Positions 37,398-45,792 of a stretch of 64,000 nt of DNA are shown here, piece after piece. Location: assembly GCF_003202405.1 (NCBI RefSeq), contig NZ_QJHL01000004.1, forward strand, positions 62,001 through 126,000, in the 5' to 3' direction. Origin of the DNA: Flavobacterium hydrophilum. GTDB lineage: Bacteria; Bacteroidota; Bacteroidia; Flavobacteriales; Flavobacteriaceae. Made by a program: the position numbers and the translations under genes. Below the pieces are notes generated by a model. The model had not been told where the DNA came from, did no database searches, and saw only the letters and a program-made list of their open reading frames with translations. Each line of letters begins with the position of its first letter. Position 1 is the first letter of the stretch.

Positions 37398-39308
37398 ATG
37401 AAAAAAGTAAAGTTAAGTCTGTTAATTATTATGATGATGATTTGTGTCCATTTGCAGGCGCAAGCACCAACAAGAAACCGTCAAAAAGAAGAAAAAATTG
37501 AAAAACAACTTGAGGCGATAGATCCTTCATTGGTACAAATATTCAAAGAGGGTACCATCGCTATGGACGAACAAAAATATAAACTGGCAGATAGTTTGTA
37601 TTCTATTGTTTATGCCAAAGCTCCCAATTTTGACCCTGTTATTCGCCGGCATGGCAGCTTACAATTAAGTTTGGGAAATACTCAAGAAGGAATAAATTTA
37701 TCCAAAAAGGCAGTTGAAATAAACAGATCGGCTTACAACTTAACAAGTTTGGCAGAGGCATATATGACTTCTAAGGATTCAACAAAATACTATGAAGCTC
37801 AACAATTATTTATCGAGGCATTAAAACTTCCAAACGGTGATGACGTAGAAATTCTCGCTGAAGCAGTTCAAGTCTCGCTTATGGTAAATGACCTAACTAC
37901 AGCAAAGCGAGTAGTGGAAAAATTAAAAGAAAAATATCCAAATGAGATCTTTACCCATTATTATACTGCTGTGATGTTAGCCTATGGAGAAAAATGGAAA
38001 GAAGCTAAAAAAGAAATACTCAAAGCTCAGGAAAAGGGACTTCCGCAAGAAGACGTTGATCAATTTTTGAATTCAGGCATAAATGATGAAATACTCAAAA
38101 TTAATGTAATCTTTTATTTTGGATTAATTGTGGCTATATGGGTTTTTGGACTTTTACTATTATTTCTTGTTGGCAAGTTGTTTTCCAACGTTACTTTAAA
38201 AGCCATCGAAAGTGACCAGTTAGAAACTAGTTCAGTGAAACCAGGGGGGTGGTTGCGTTCAGGATATAAAACTCTAATTAATATAGGAGGTTATTATTAT
38301 TACATATCGCTGCCAGTGATACTTATTCTAATTATAGGCCTCACTGGTGGAACAATATATCTTTTTTTATTAGCTGGAACAATTCCGATTAAACTTGTAG
38401 CAATTCTGGTTATTGGTGCAATAATTACTATTTATAATATGATTCGTTCATTACTTTTAAAAGTTGATTATAGTGATCCAGGTCGTGAACTAAAGAAAGA
38501 AGAAGCTCCAAAATTATTTAGTCTGACTAGTGAAGTGGCTCAGATAATGGGAACTCGCCCAATAGAAGAAATTCGGATCACTCCGTTGACCGATCTCGCT
38601 GTTTACGAAAAAGGCACGAAAAAGGAGAAAATGAATGATGAAGGAAAACGAATCCTAATACTTGGAACAGCAGTTTTAAAAGATTTCAAGAAAGAAGATT
38701 TTAAAGCTGTATTGGCTCATGAGTACGGACATTTCACTCATAGGGATACAGCGGGTGGTGAAGTTGCATTTAGAGTTCAAAATGATATTACCAAATATTT
38801 TATAGCATTATACAATGCCGAACAGAATACGATATGGAATGTTGCTTTTCATTTTCTAAGATTGTACAATTTTATATTTCAGAAGATAAGCCATGGTGCA
38901 TCTCGCCTGCAGGAAGTTCTTGCCGACAGGGTGGCCGCTGAAACATTTGGCACAATCGCATTTGTAAATGGATTAACTCATGTTATTAAAAGACAAATTG
39001 AGTTTGGAAAATTTGCTGATGTTGAAATTGAAGAAGCTTTAGAATTGAAACGACCGATAAATAATCTTTACGAATTAAAAGGGAATCAAGATGAAACAAT
39101 TGAAGAAGAATTGAATAAAGCGCTAAACAGTAAAACCACCGAGGAAGATACACATCCTAGCCCGGCTGACCGATTCAGATATATTGATGGAATTAAGACT
39201 GTAAATGTTTTGGAAGATAATTCTTTAGTGAGTGATTTGTTCGAAAATTGGAATGCCCTGACTGAAGAAATGACCAAAACAATAGATGCCAGAATTGTCA
39301 GGGATTAA
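37398..39308 (+). CDS. Membrane M48-family zinc metallopeptidase with N-terminal TPR domain
   Basis: 636 residues. Signal peptide ~1-22, a helical TPR-like region ~45-215 (presumably periplasmic), transmembrane segments around 236-259, 302-326 and 330-353, then an M48 peptidase domain. The zinc site H-E-Y-G-H is at 441-445 and the third ligand E506 lies in L-Q-E-V-L-A-D-R-V-A, so it should be catalytic. M48 proteins degrade or trim misfolded membrane or envelope proteins. A TPR-TM-M48 order in one chain is less common than separate BepA or HtpX types. It has its own candidate promoter and is 264 bp upstream of a membrane protein gene. Regulation unknown. Confidence 0.85.
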   Translation: MKKVKLSLLIIMMMICVHLQAQAPTRNRQKEEKIEKQLEAIDPSLVQIFKEGTIAMDEQKYKLADSLYSIVYAKAPNFDPVIRRHGSLQLSLGNTQEGINLSKKAVEINRSAYNLTSLAEAYMTSKDSTKYYEAQQLFIEALKLPNGDDVEILAEAVQVSLMVNDLTTAKRVVEKLKEKYPNEIFTHYYTAVMLAYGEKWKEAKKEILKAQEKGLPQEDVDQFLNSGINDEILKINVIFYFGLIVAIWVFGLLLLFLVGKLFSNVTLKAIESDQLETSSVKPGGWLRSGYKTLINIGGYYYYISLPVILILIIGLTGGTIYLFLLAGTIPIKLVAILVIGAIITIYNMIRSLLLKVDYSDPGRELKKEEAPKLFSLTSEVAQIMGTRPIEEIRITPLTDLAVYEKGTKKEKMNDEGKRILILGTAVLKDFKKEDFKAVLAHEYGHFTHRDTAGGEVAFRVQNDITKYFIALYNAEQNTIWNVAFHFLRLYNFIFQKISHGASRLQEVLADRVAAETFGTIAFVNGLTHVIKRQIEFGKFADVEIEEALELKRPINNLYELKGNQDETIEEELNKALNSKTTEEDTHPSPADRFRYIDGIKTVNVLEDNSLVSDLFENWNALTEEMTKTIDARIVRD

Positions 39309-39571
39309 TACTAATGGCGATTCAGGCACAAGAACATTTTTGGTAGAAATTCAAAAAAATAAACTCCAATATGGCGCTCGTTTACCACGAATGCCTATTT
39401 ACTTTTAAGTCTTAAATAAAGTATTTGTAACGGGATTCATTTACTACAAAGCTCCTCCGCTTGCACGAGCATCTTGCTCATGAACAAGACAGCTTTGGTT
39501 AACAAAAGAATCGATCACTAGGAAAAAATAATTCTAAACCAATTGACTAAAGAAATATAAAATGTTTTTTT

Positions 39572-40945
39572 ATGAATAAAACACTTTGGGAAGAAGTCCT
39601 GAAATTTAGTTTTGATGATCCTAATGATGAATACGGATTTTCGACACGATTAGCACTTGAAAATCATTGGACATTGTATTTTACACAAAAAGTGCTGCTT
39701 GAATATAAAAAGTTCATGTTTCTGGCCGCAACAAATAATGAAATGGTTTCGCCTTCAGAAACAGTAGACATAGTTTGGCATCAACATTTAATTTTTACGA
39801 ATTCGTATTCTGACCTTTGTAACCTTCTTGGTAAAAGAATTGAGCATATTCCCTCGACTCATAATAGATTAGAATTCGAAAAATTTCAAAAAGCAAAAGA
39901 AAGAACTTCTGCGTTATATGAAAGTGTTTTTGGAGCTCAGCCTCAGGAAGTCTGGCATTATAAAAATGAATTAGATTCTTTACATCTTGATGAAAGTAAA
40001 TATGAAATTTCGAACCTGAGAAAAATGTTTCTGTGGTACTCAATATTTCTTTCTGTTCCGGTTTGTTTGATCATCTTTCCAGTTTTAATAAAAATCCCAA
40101 ATCCCAATTTTCTGCTGTTTTATATTTTGGCATTTGGTGCAGCAATTTTATTTTTGGAGTTCTACGTGAGCAAAAGTTTTATTTCACTATATGAGAAAAT
40201 TAAATCAAATTCAATTTTAGCAAACCTCACACCTTTAGAACTGGTTTTTTTAAAAGAGAATAAACTGGAAGCTGTAGTGCATGGTGCTGTAAACAATTTA
40301 ATAGAGAATAAAAAAATCAAAATCTTAACGAACAGGAGACTCCAGTTAATAGATGAAAATTTAGTTGATAATCCATACGAAAATTGTGTTATCGAAATCA
40401 TGAAAGAATTTGATCCAATGACGTACAGGTTTTTGTGTACATCAGCAATGCAAAAACCAATTTTCGAGCAACTGAAAAAAGGGACTTCCAGAATCAGGGA
40501 AATAATTATGGACTCCAGGCAGTTTGTTTCTACAATAATTATATCGATGATTGTTTTAGGATTCTTGTTAAGTATTGTTTTCAGCAGATTGATAACAGGA
40601 ATATACAGAGATAAACCAATAGTATTTTTACTGATTGCAATTATTGCCTTAGTTTTTGCTTCTTTTCATTATTTGGACAGAATAATCAATTTATTGTTTA
40701 CTAAGATTATACCTTCGTCTTTCAAAGAAGAAGTACGAAAGAATAAAGAAAATAACAAAAATTGGGAATGGAATTATTTCTTGTACGGAAATATGGTTCT
40801 GGCAAGTTCCTTTATTCCCTTAACAAATTATGATTCAGGTACTTCTTCCGGTAGTAATTCCAGTAGTTCCGGATCATGTAGTTCCTCATGCGGAAGCTCG
40901 TGTGGCAGTTCTTGCGGTTCCTGTGGTGGTTGTGGAGGTGATTAA
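39572..40945 (+). CDS. GRDP-like / TIGR04222-type membrane protein with Ser-Gly-Cys tail
   Basis: 457 residues. Residues ~10-120 resemble the glycine-rich-domain-protein-like family (T-V-D-I-V-W-H-Q-H-L at 64-73 with S-Y-S-D-L). Two hydrophobic segments follow around 150-192 and two more around 310-350, bracketing a cytoplasmic helical stretch. The last 37 residues are Ser/Gly/Asp with six Cys in C-x3-C and C-x2-C spacing, a low-complexity tail typical of TIGR04222-type proteins. Function unknown. The stop codon overlaps by 4 bp the stop of the convergent MFS gene, so little room is left for a terminator. Confidence 0.65.
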   Translation: MNKTLWEEVLKFSFDDPNDEYGFSTRLALENHWTLYFTQKVLLEYKKFMFLAATNNEMVSPSETVDIVWHQHLIFTNSYSDLCNLLGKRIEHIPSTHNRLEFEKFQKAKERTSALYESVFGAQPQEVWHYKNELDSLHLDESKYEISNLRKMFLWYSIFLSVPVCLIIFPVLIKIPNPNFLLFYILAFGAAILFLEFYVSKSFISLYEKIKSNSILANLTPLELVFLKENKLEAVVHGAVNNLIENKKIKILTNRRLQLIDENLVDNPYENCVIEIMKEFDPMTYRFLCTSAMQKPIFEQLKKGTSRIREIIMDSRQFVSTIIISMIVLGFLLSIVFSRLITGIYRDKPIVFLLIAIIALVFASFHYLDRIINLLFTKIIPSSFKEEVRKNKENNKNWEWNYFLYGNMVLASSFIPLTNYDSGTSSGSNSSSSGSCSSSCGSSCGSSCGSCGGCGGD

Positions 40946-42201
40946 AATTCCCCCTCAGTCATATCAATAGTTTTTGGATGCAGGCTCACCAGTTGTAAAA
41001 CGATGGCAGTGATCACTACAAATAAGAGAAGAACAAAAACGTGTCGCATTCCGCCATTATCAGCGGCTTTTCCTAAGAACTCGGTGATAACAGCTCCGGC
41101 TGAAATACCTACGAAATTCATAATTCCGTATCCGGTAGCACGGTAGCGGGGCGCAACAAACTGACAAAGAATAGGCATATTGTTGGTGTCGTATATTCCG
41201 AATCCAAGTCCAAAAAGGATTGCGCCAAAAATAATAGCTGTTGTGTCACAGCAGTAGCCAAATAAAAACAAGGCCGGAATGGTAAGAAACAATCCAATAG
41301 CGCTGGTGTAAATTCTTCCTTTAAGATGTTTCATCACCCATCTGTCTGAAATAGCACCGCCAATTAAAACGCCAAAAAAAGAAGACATCGAAATGGTTAC
41401 AGTTGCAATTGGTCCCGCCAGAGACATGTCTAAATGCAAAGTTTCGGTAAATAAGGTGGGTAACCAGTTTTTGGCTGCCCAGCCCGGTAAACTTGGTGCA
41501 GCGAAATAAAAGAGTAAAACCCAAAAGGAAATATTCCCAAATAATATTCCCAATCCTTTAAACATTTGCCTGAATTCGTAGCTGACAGATGACTTTTTTG
41601 TAGTGTCAAAAAAGTATGTTTTCTTTTCCTGTAAAAAAAAGATCAGTACCAAACTGTAAAGTACACCAAGTAAACCTACGGAGTGAAAGCTGAAATGCCA
41701 CGAAAAATGCTTAGAGATAGTGGCTCCAAAACCACCGAGCGCCTGTCCTAAATAAATTCCCGTAGTATGAATGGCAATAGCAAAAGAGCGTGTTTTTTCC
41801 TGATGGTAATCTGCAATTAAGGATAATGCTGCCGGAATATAAAAAGCTTCACTAAACCCCATAATGCCGCGCAAAATATAAATCTGATTGAAAGTTGTGG
41901 CATAACCCATCGCCATAGTAACTCCGGACCAGATAAAAAGACTTCCTATGATGATTCTTTTTCGGTTAAACCGATCCGCTATAATTCCGGAAACAGGGCT
42001 CATTAGCGCATATATCCAAAGGAAAATAGCCATTAAAAGACCGAAATTTTCGGCTTTAGCCAATTCAGGAATGTCATCCATCATCGCCGATTTCATAGTG
42101 GAAAGCATTTGTCGGTCTAAATAATTCAATAACGCTACAAACCACAACAAGCCAACCACAATCCATGGATAGGATTTTTTTTCATTCAATTTTGCAATCA
42201 T
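40942..42201 (-). CDS. MFS transporter, hexuronate/acid-sugar (ExuT/ACS-like) type
   Basis: 419 residues with about twelve hydrophobic segments. The anion:cation symporter features are visible: N-Y-L-D-R-Q-M-L-S-T near the first helix, then G-I-I-A-D-R-F-N-R-K-R-I in loop 2-3 and G-G-A-I-S-D-R-W in the second half. Members import hexuronates and other sugar acids with protons. It diverges from the RuBisCO-like gene across a 166-bp gap, implying joint control and a sugar-acid substrate such as a pectin-derived uronate or apionate. Convergent overlap with the upstream membrane protein is 4 bp. Family firm, substrate inferred. Confidence 0.85.
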   Translation of the reverse strand: MIAKLNEKKSYPWIVVGLLWFVALLNYLDRQMLSTMKSAMMDDIPELAKAENFGLLMAIFLWIYALMSPVSGIIADRFNRKRIIIGSLFIWSGVTMAMGYATTFNQIYILRGIMGFSEAFYIPAALSLIADYHQEKTRSFAIAIHTTGIYLGQALGGFGATISKHFSWHFSFHSVGLLGVLYSLVLIFFLQEKKTYFFDTTKKSSVSYEFRQMFKGLGILFGNISFWVLLFYFAAPSLPGWAAKNWLPTLFTETLHLDMSLAGPIATVTISMSSFFGVLIGGAISDRWVMKHLKGRIYTSAIGLFLTIPALFLFGYCCDTTAIIFGAILFGLGFGIYDTNNMPILCQFVAPRYRATGYGIMNFVGISAGAVITEFLGKAADNGGMRHVFVLLLFVVITAIVLQLVSLHPKTIDMTEGEF

Positions 42202-42292
42202 TCTTCTTTTTCAAAATAATGGCCGAATATACGAATTCAAATGCAACAGGAAAGAATTGTTTTTCTATTTGATTTGTTTATTTAAAAAAACG

Positions 42293-42314
42293 CTGCTCAA
42301 ACAGTACACAGCAG
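42293..42314. promoter_or_regulatory. Weak inverted repeat in the MFS/RLP divergent region
   Basis: CTGCT and AGCAG are inverted with a 12-nt spacer, 54 bp upstream of the RuBisCO-like start codon. Five-base arms can arise by chance; it is a candidate operator only. Confidence 0.25.
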
Positions 42315-42367
42315 GACACTTCCTTTTTGTAAATTCATTTAATTTAGAATCTTAAAAATGAAGGACA

Positions 42368-43609
42368 ATGGAAAGAGTTTTTGCGGAGTATCTTATTGAA
42401 ACTCCTTATGAGGTAGAACAGGCGGCAGCAGTTTTGGCGGGTGAGCAGTCATCGGGCACATTTGTGTCGGTGCCGGGTGAAACTGAAGAATTGAAAAAAC
42501 GCTTTGCTGCACGTGTTGAAGATATTCAATTATTGGATGTGGCTGATGAACCATCCATACCGGGAGGAAGTATTCCGGGGAAAAAATACCAGAAAGCAAG
42601 AGTAAAAGTAAGCTGGTCGATAGAGAATTTTGGTTATAATCTGCCGGTTCTGATTAGCACTTTACAGGGAAACCTATACGAAATCACACAATTTACCGGT
42701 TTGAAACTAATGGATTTCGAAGTGCCGGATTCTTTCGCAACTCATTATAGCGGACCAAAATTCGGAATCAAAGGTTCTAAATTATCCTGCGGAGTGACCG
42801 ACCGACCAATGATTGGTACAATTATAAAACCAAGCATCGGAATGAGCGTTGACGAAACCGCAACTTTGGTAAAATCGCTGATTGATGCCGGAATCGATTT
42901 TATCAAAGATGACGAATTGATGGGATCTGCGGCTAATTCGTTTTTTGATGATCGTGTAAAAGCGATTATGAAAGTCATTCGCGATAACGAACAAAAAACA
43001 GGTAAAAAAGTAATGTATGCCTTCAATATCAGTGATGAAATTGACGAAATGCAACGAAAATACGATTTGATTCAGCAGGAACAAGGAAGTTGTGCGATGG
43101 TCAGCATCAATAGTGTAGGACTTGCAGGAACAAAGAAAATCTGCGATCGTGGCGAACTTGTTATTCACGGTCACAGGAACGGCTGGGGAATGCTTAACCG
43201 TCATCCACTATTAGGAATTGAATTTCCGGCGTACCAAAAAATTCAGCGTCTGGCAGGAGTCGATCAATTACACGTCAACGGAATCCAGAATAAATTTTGG
43301 GAATCGGACGATTCGGTGGTGACTTCGATACAATCCTGTTTGAAACCCTTTTTAGGCGGATACGAAATATTACCGGTAGTCTCTTCGGGACAATGGGGCG
43401 GACAAGCCGTAGAAACCTACCGAAGAACCCAAACTACCGATTTGCTGTATATGGCAGGCGGTGGAATTTTGGCACACCCAATGGGACCAAAAGCCGGAGT
43501 AAACGCTTTACAGCAAGCCTGGACGGGAGCCGTTGATGGTTTGTCTGTAGAAGAAACTGCATTGAAATATCCTGAATTTGCCGAATCGGTAAAGAAATTT
43601 TCGAAATAA
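42368..43609 (+). CDS. RuBisCO-like protein (form IV type), probable 3-oxo-isoapionate-4-phosphate enzyme
   Basis: 413 residues, length of a RuBisCO large chain without its N-terminal extension. The metal-site lysine K180 with D182 and E183 (D-F-I-K-D-D-E) and the K154 motif (I-G-T-I-I-K-P-S) are intact. K309, S339/S340 (V-V-S-S-G-Q-W-G-G) and the phosphate-binding A-G-G-G-I-L-A-H-P-M-G-P (363-374) are also present, but H-G-H-R-N-G and G-Q-W-G-G replace canonical RuBisCO segments, so it is not a CO2-fixing enzyme. RuBisCO-like proteins paired with a DUF1537 kinase act on 3-oxo-isoapionate-4-phosphate, as decarboxylase (OiaX) or transcarboxylase/hydrolase (OiaT). The kinase gene follows immediately. 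Which of the two reactions applies cannot be told. Confidence 0.85.
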   Translation: MERVFAEYLIETPYEVEQAAAVLAGEQSSGTFVSVPGETEELKKRFAARVEDIQLLDVADEPSIPGGSIPGKKYQKARVKVSWSIENFGYNLPVLISTLQGNLYEITQFTGLKLMDFEVPDSFATHYSGPKFGIKGSKLSCGVTDRPMIGTIIKPSIGMSVDETATLVKSLIDAGIDFIKDDELMGSAANSFFDDRVKAIMKVIRDNEQKTGKKVMYAFNISDEIDEMQRKYDLIQQEQGSCAMVSINSVGLAGTKKICDRGELVIHGHRNGWGMLNRHPLLGIEFPAYQKIQRLAGVDQLHVNGIQNKFWESDDSVVTSIQSCLKPFLGGYEILPVVSSGQWGGQAVETYRRTQTTDLLYMAGGGILAHPMGPKAGVNALQQAWTGAVDGLSVEETALKYPEFAESVKKFSK

Positions 43610-44991
43610 TGAACCAGAAAGATAAATTGCTGTTGGCCTATTATGGCGACGATTTTACAGGTTCGACTGATGCCCTGGAATTTCTGACGCTGGCCGGAGT
43701 AAAAACGATACTCTTTCTTCAAAAACCAAATCAAAACGATATAGACCGTTTTCCGGGAATTCAGGCCATTGGTCTGGCCGGGAAAAGCAGGTCAATGTCT
43801 CCATCGGAAATGGAAACAGAACTTTATACTGCCTTTGAAAATCTGAAAAGTTTTGCCCCAAATCATTTTCATTATAAAGTCTGTTCCACTTTCGATTCAG
43901 CACCACATGTAGGGAACATCGGAAAAGCAATCGAAATAGGAAGCGAAGTTTTTAACCAAAATACCGTTTTGGTTTCGCCATCGGCACCCCATTTGGGAAG
44001 ATTTTGTGTGTTCGGAAATCTTTTTGCCCGAATGGGAACTATCGGTAACGGCGAAATTTACCGTATTGACCGCCATCCCTCCATGAGCAAACATCCTGTT
44101 ACACCAGCTTTGGAAGGTGATTTGACTTTGCATTTGGCAAAACAAACGGAGAAATCAATAAGTCTGGTCAATCTCACTACTATGGAAAAAGGAATTTCAG
44201 AAGTTCTCCAGGAAGTAGAAAACAATCAGACAGAAATTCTGTTTTTTGACGGTTTCAATCAGGAACATCTTAAAACAATTGGAGGTGTTTTTAACCAATT
44301 AGCTTCCGAAAAAACATTGTTTTCTGTAGGTTCATCCGGAATCGAAATGGCTTTGGGATTGGATTGGGCAGCACAAAAAATTATAGGAAAAGAAATAGTA
44401 TTTGAATCCCCGGGAGAAGTTTCGGCCATATTAGTTTTATCCGGTAGCTGTTCGCCGGTAACTTCTGACCAAATTGAATATGCCCTGAAAAATGGATTTC
44501 AGGAAATTGCCTTAGAAAGCAAAGCAGTCGATAACCAATATCAAACTGAAATTATAGAGAACACAGTGGCTCAGATTATTGCCAATTTTAATATTGGAAA
44601 AAGCACAGTTTTACATACCAGTACAGGTTCAAATGATCCCCGTATTGCAGAAACTGAAGCATATTTTATGACTAAAGGTTTTTCAGCTAACGAGATTCAG
44701 AAACAATGCAGTACTCTTTACGGAAGTGTTTTGGGGCAAATAACAAATGGAGTACTAAAAGCAGTTCCGTTAAAAAGAATCCTTTTTGCTGGTGGTGATA
44801 CGTCAAGCTACGCTGCATCTGAACTCAATATTTTAGCCCTCGAAATGATTGCACCAATAGCACCCGGAGCACCGCTTTGCAGGGCAGTTTCGGATAATGA
44901 ATGGATTAATGGAATAGAAATGAATTTTAAAGGCGGCCAGGTAGGTACCGCAGATTATTTTATAAAAGTATTAAAAGGAGAGAAATTATGA
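43609..44991 (+). CDS. Four-carbon acid sugar kinase family protein (DUF1537)
   Basis: 460 residues. The start ATG shares its A with the preceding stop, so translation is coupled. The N-terminal domain opens Y-Y-G-D-D-F-T-G-S-T-D-A-L-E-F (about 11-25), the substrate-binding domain signature; the C-terminal nucleotide-binding domain carries G-S-C-S-P-V-T, F-A-G-G-D-T-S-S and P-L-C-R-A-V. DUF1537 kinases phosphorylate acid sugars: 3-oxo-tetronates, D-threonate/erythronate or 3-oxo-isoapionate (OiaK). The adjoining RuBisCO-like gene favours 3-oxo-isoapionate kinase. The next gene overlaps by 4 bp (ATGA). Family certain; substrate inferred from the neighbour. Confidence 0.88.
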   Translation: MNQKDKLLLAYYGDDFTGSTDALEFLTLAGVKTILFLQKPNQNDIDRFPGIQAIGLAGKSRSMSPSEMETELYTAFENLKSFAPNHFHYKVCSTFDSAPHVGNIGKAIEIGSEVFNQNTVLVSPSAPHLGRFCVFGNLFARMGTIGNGEIYRIDRHPSMSKHPVTPALEGDLTLHLAKQTEKSISLVNLTTMEKGISEVLQEVENNQTEILFFDGFNQEHLKTIGGVFNQLASEKTLFSVGSSGIEMALGLDWAAQKIIGKEIVFESPGEVSAILVLSGSCSPVTSDQIEYALKNGFQEIALESKAVDNQYQTEIIENTVAQIIANFNIGKSTVLHTSTGSNDPRIAETEAYFMTKGFSANEIQKQCSTLYGSVLGQITNGVLKAVPLKRILFAGGDTSSYAASELNILALEMIAPIAPGAPLCRAVSDNEWINGIEMNFKGGQVGTADYFIKVLKGEKL

Positions 44992-45650
44992 GCGCAAAAA
45001 CGTTAGGTTTTGTACACACATCGGCAACTTTGGTTCCGTTGTTTCAGCAGTTAAGCAATGAATTTTTAAATGGGGCAGAAACCTTCAATATAGTCGATGA
45101 CAGCTTGATTAAAGATGTAATTAAAAAGGGGAAATTAATGCCCAACACTGCTGCGAGAGTAGTAAGTCACGTTAAGCTTGCTGAATCCGCAGGTGCAGAT
45201 GTAATTTTGGTAACCTGTTCGTCTATTGGTGTAGCGATTGAAACTGCTGCGACTTTGAGTAACGTTCCGGTAATTCGTGTAGATCAGGCAATGGCGGATG
45301 AAGCAGTACAAATCAGCAATAAAATTGGTGTCATTGCAACTTTGCCAACTACATTACAACCAACAAGTGATTTGGTAAGAAGAAGAGCAGAATTTGCAGG
45401 CAAAAACGTCACAATTTCATCTAAATTATGCGAAGGCGCTTTTGAAGCCCTAATGAGTGGAGATGCTGAAAAACATGACGAAATGGTTGCAAAAGCCCTG
45501 AAAGATTTGATGAAAGAAGTGGATGTAATTGTTTTGGCACAAGCTTCAATGGCGCGTGTGGTTGATGGATTGAGTGCCGAAGAAAAACTAGTGCCTATTT
45601 TGGCAAGCCCGGCCATTGCCATGAAAAAACTGGCCGAACTTTATTTTTAA
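44988..45650 (+). CDS. Asp/Glu racemase superfamily protein with only one catalytic Cys
   Basis: 220 residues, cytoplasmic, overlapping the kinase gene by 4 bp. The first half has the racemase-fold Cys motif V-T-C-S-S-I-G (C77). The site of the second catalytic Cys, usually L-G-C-T-H, reads V-L-A-Q-A-S-M (183-188), so two-base racemisation through paired thiols is unlikely. A Cys at 148 is elsewhere. The superfamily also holds maleate isomerases, hydantoin racemases and arylmalonate decarboxylases, the last using a single Cys. In this operon a step on an oxo-acid sugar (isomerisation, decarboxylation or hydrolysis) is plausible but unproven. No similarity to a named enzyme is recognised. Confidence 0.7.
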   Translation: MSAKTLGFVHTSATLVPLFQQLSNEFLNGAETFNIVDDSLIKDVIKKGKLMPNTAARVVSHVKLAESAGADVILVTCSSIGVAIETAATLSNVPVIRVDQAMADEAVQISNKIGVIATLPTTLQPTSDLVRRRAEFAGKNVTISSKLCEGAFEALMSGDAEKHDEMVAKALKDLMKEVDVIVLAQASMARVVDGLSAEEKLVPILASPAIAMKKLAELYF

Positions 45651-45680
45651 AAACACAAAAAACAGATTAATTTTACCACA

Positions 45681-45746
45681 TAAGTTATATAAGAATCATT
45701 TAAGAGAAACGCATAAGTCAAAACTTATATTGACTTATATAACTTA
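45681..45746. repeat. Inverted repeat TAAGTTATATAAG ... CTTATATAACTTA
   Basis: Two perfect 13-nt arms (45681-45693 and 45734-45746) enclose a 40-nt core that itself holds ATAAGTCAAAACTTAT. It lies 31 bp after the racemase-like gene and 47 bp before the transporter start. Confidence 0.75.
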
Positions 45747-45792
45747 CAAGGTTTAAAAATCTGAATAAATAATATATTTAATAATTATTTGT

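Noticed and set aside
39309..39571. Gap between the M48 and GRDP-like genes searched for a small gene or RNA
   Set aside because: Only short GAGC/GCTC complementary words near 39455-39480; nothing convincing.
42782..43204. 140-codon minus-strand open frame inside the RuBisCO-like gene
   Set aside because: Antisense to catalytic segments of a clear family member.
42368..43609. True CO2-fixing RuBisCO
   Set aside because: Key substrate loops differ from forms I-III, no phosphoribulokinase is nearby, and the DUF1537 neighbour points to acid-sugar catabolism.
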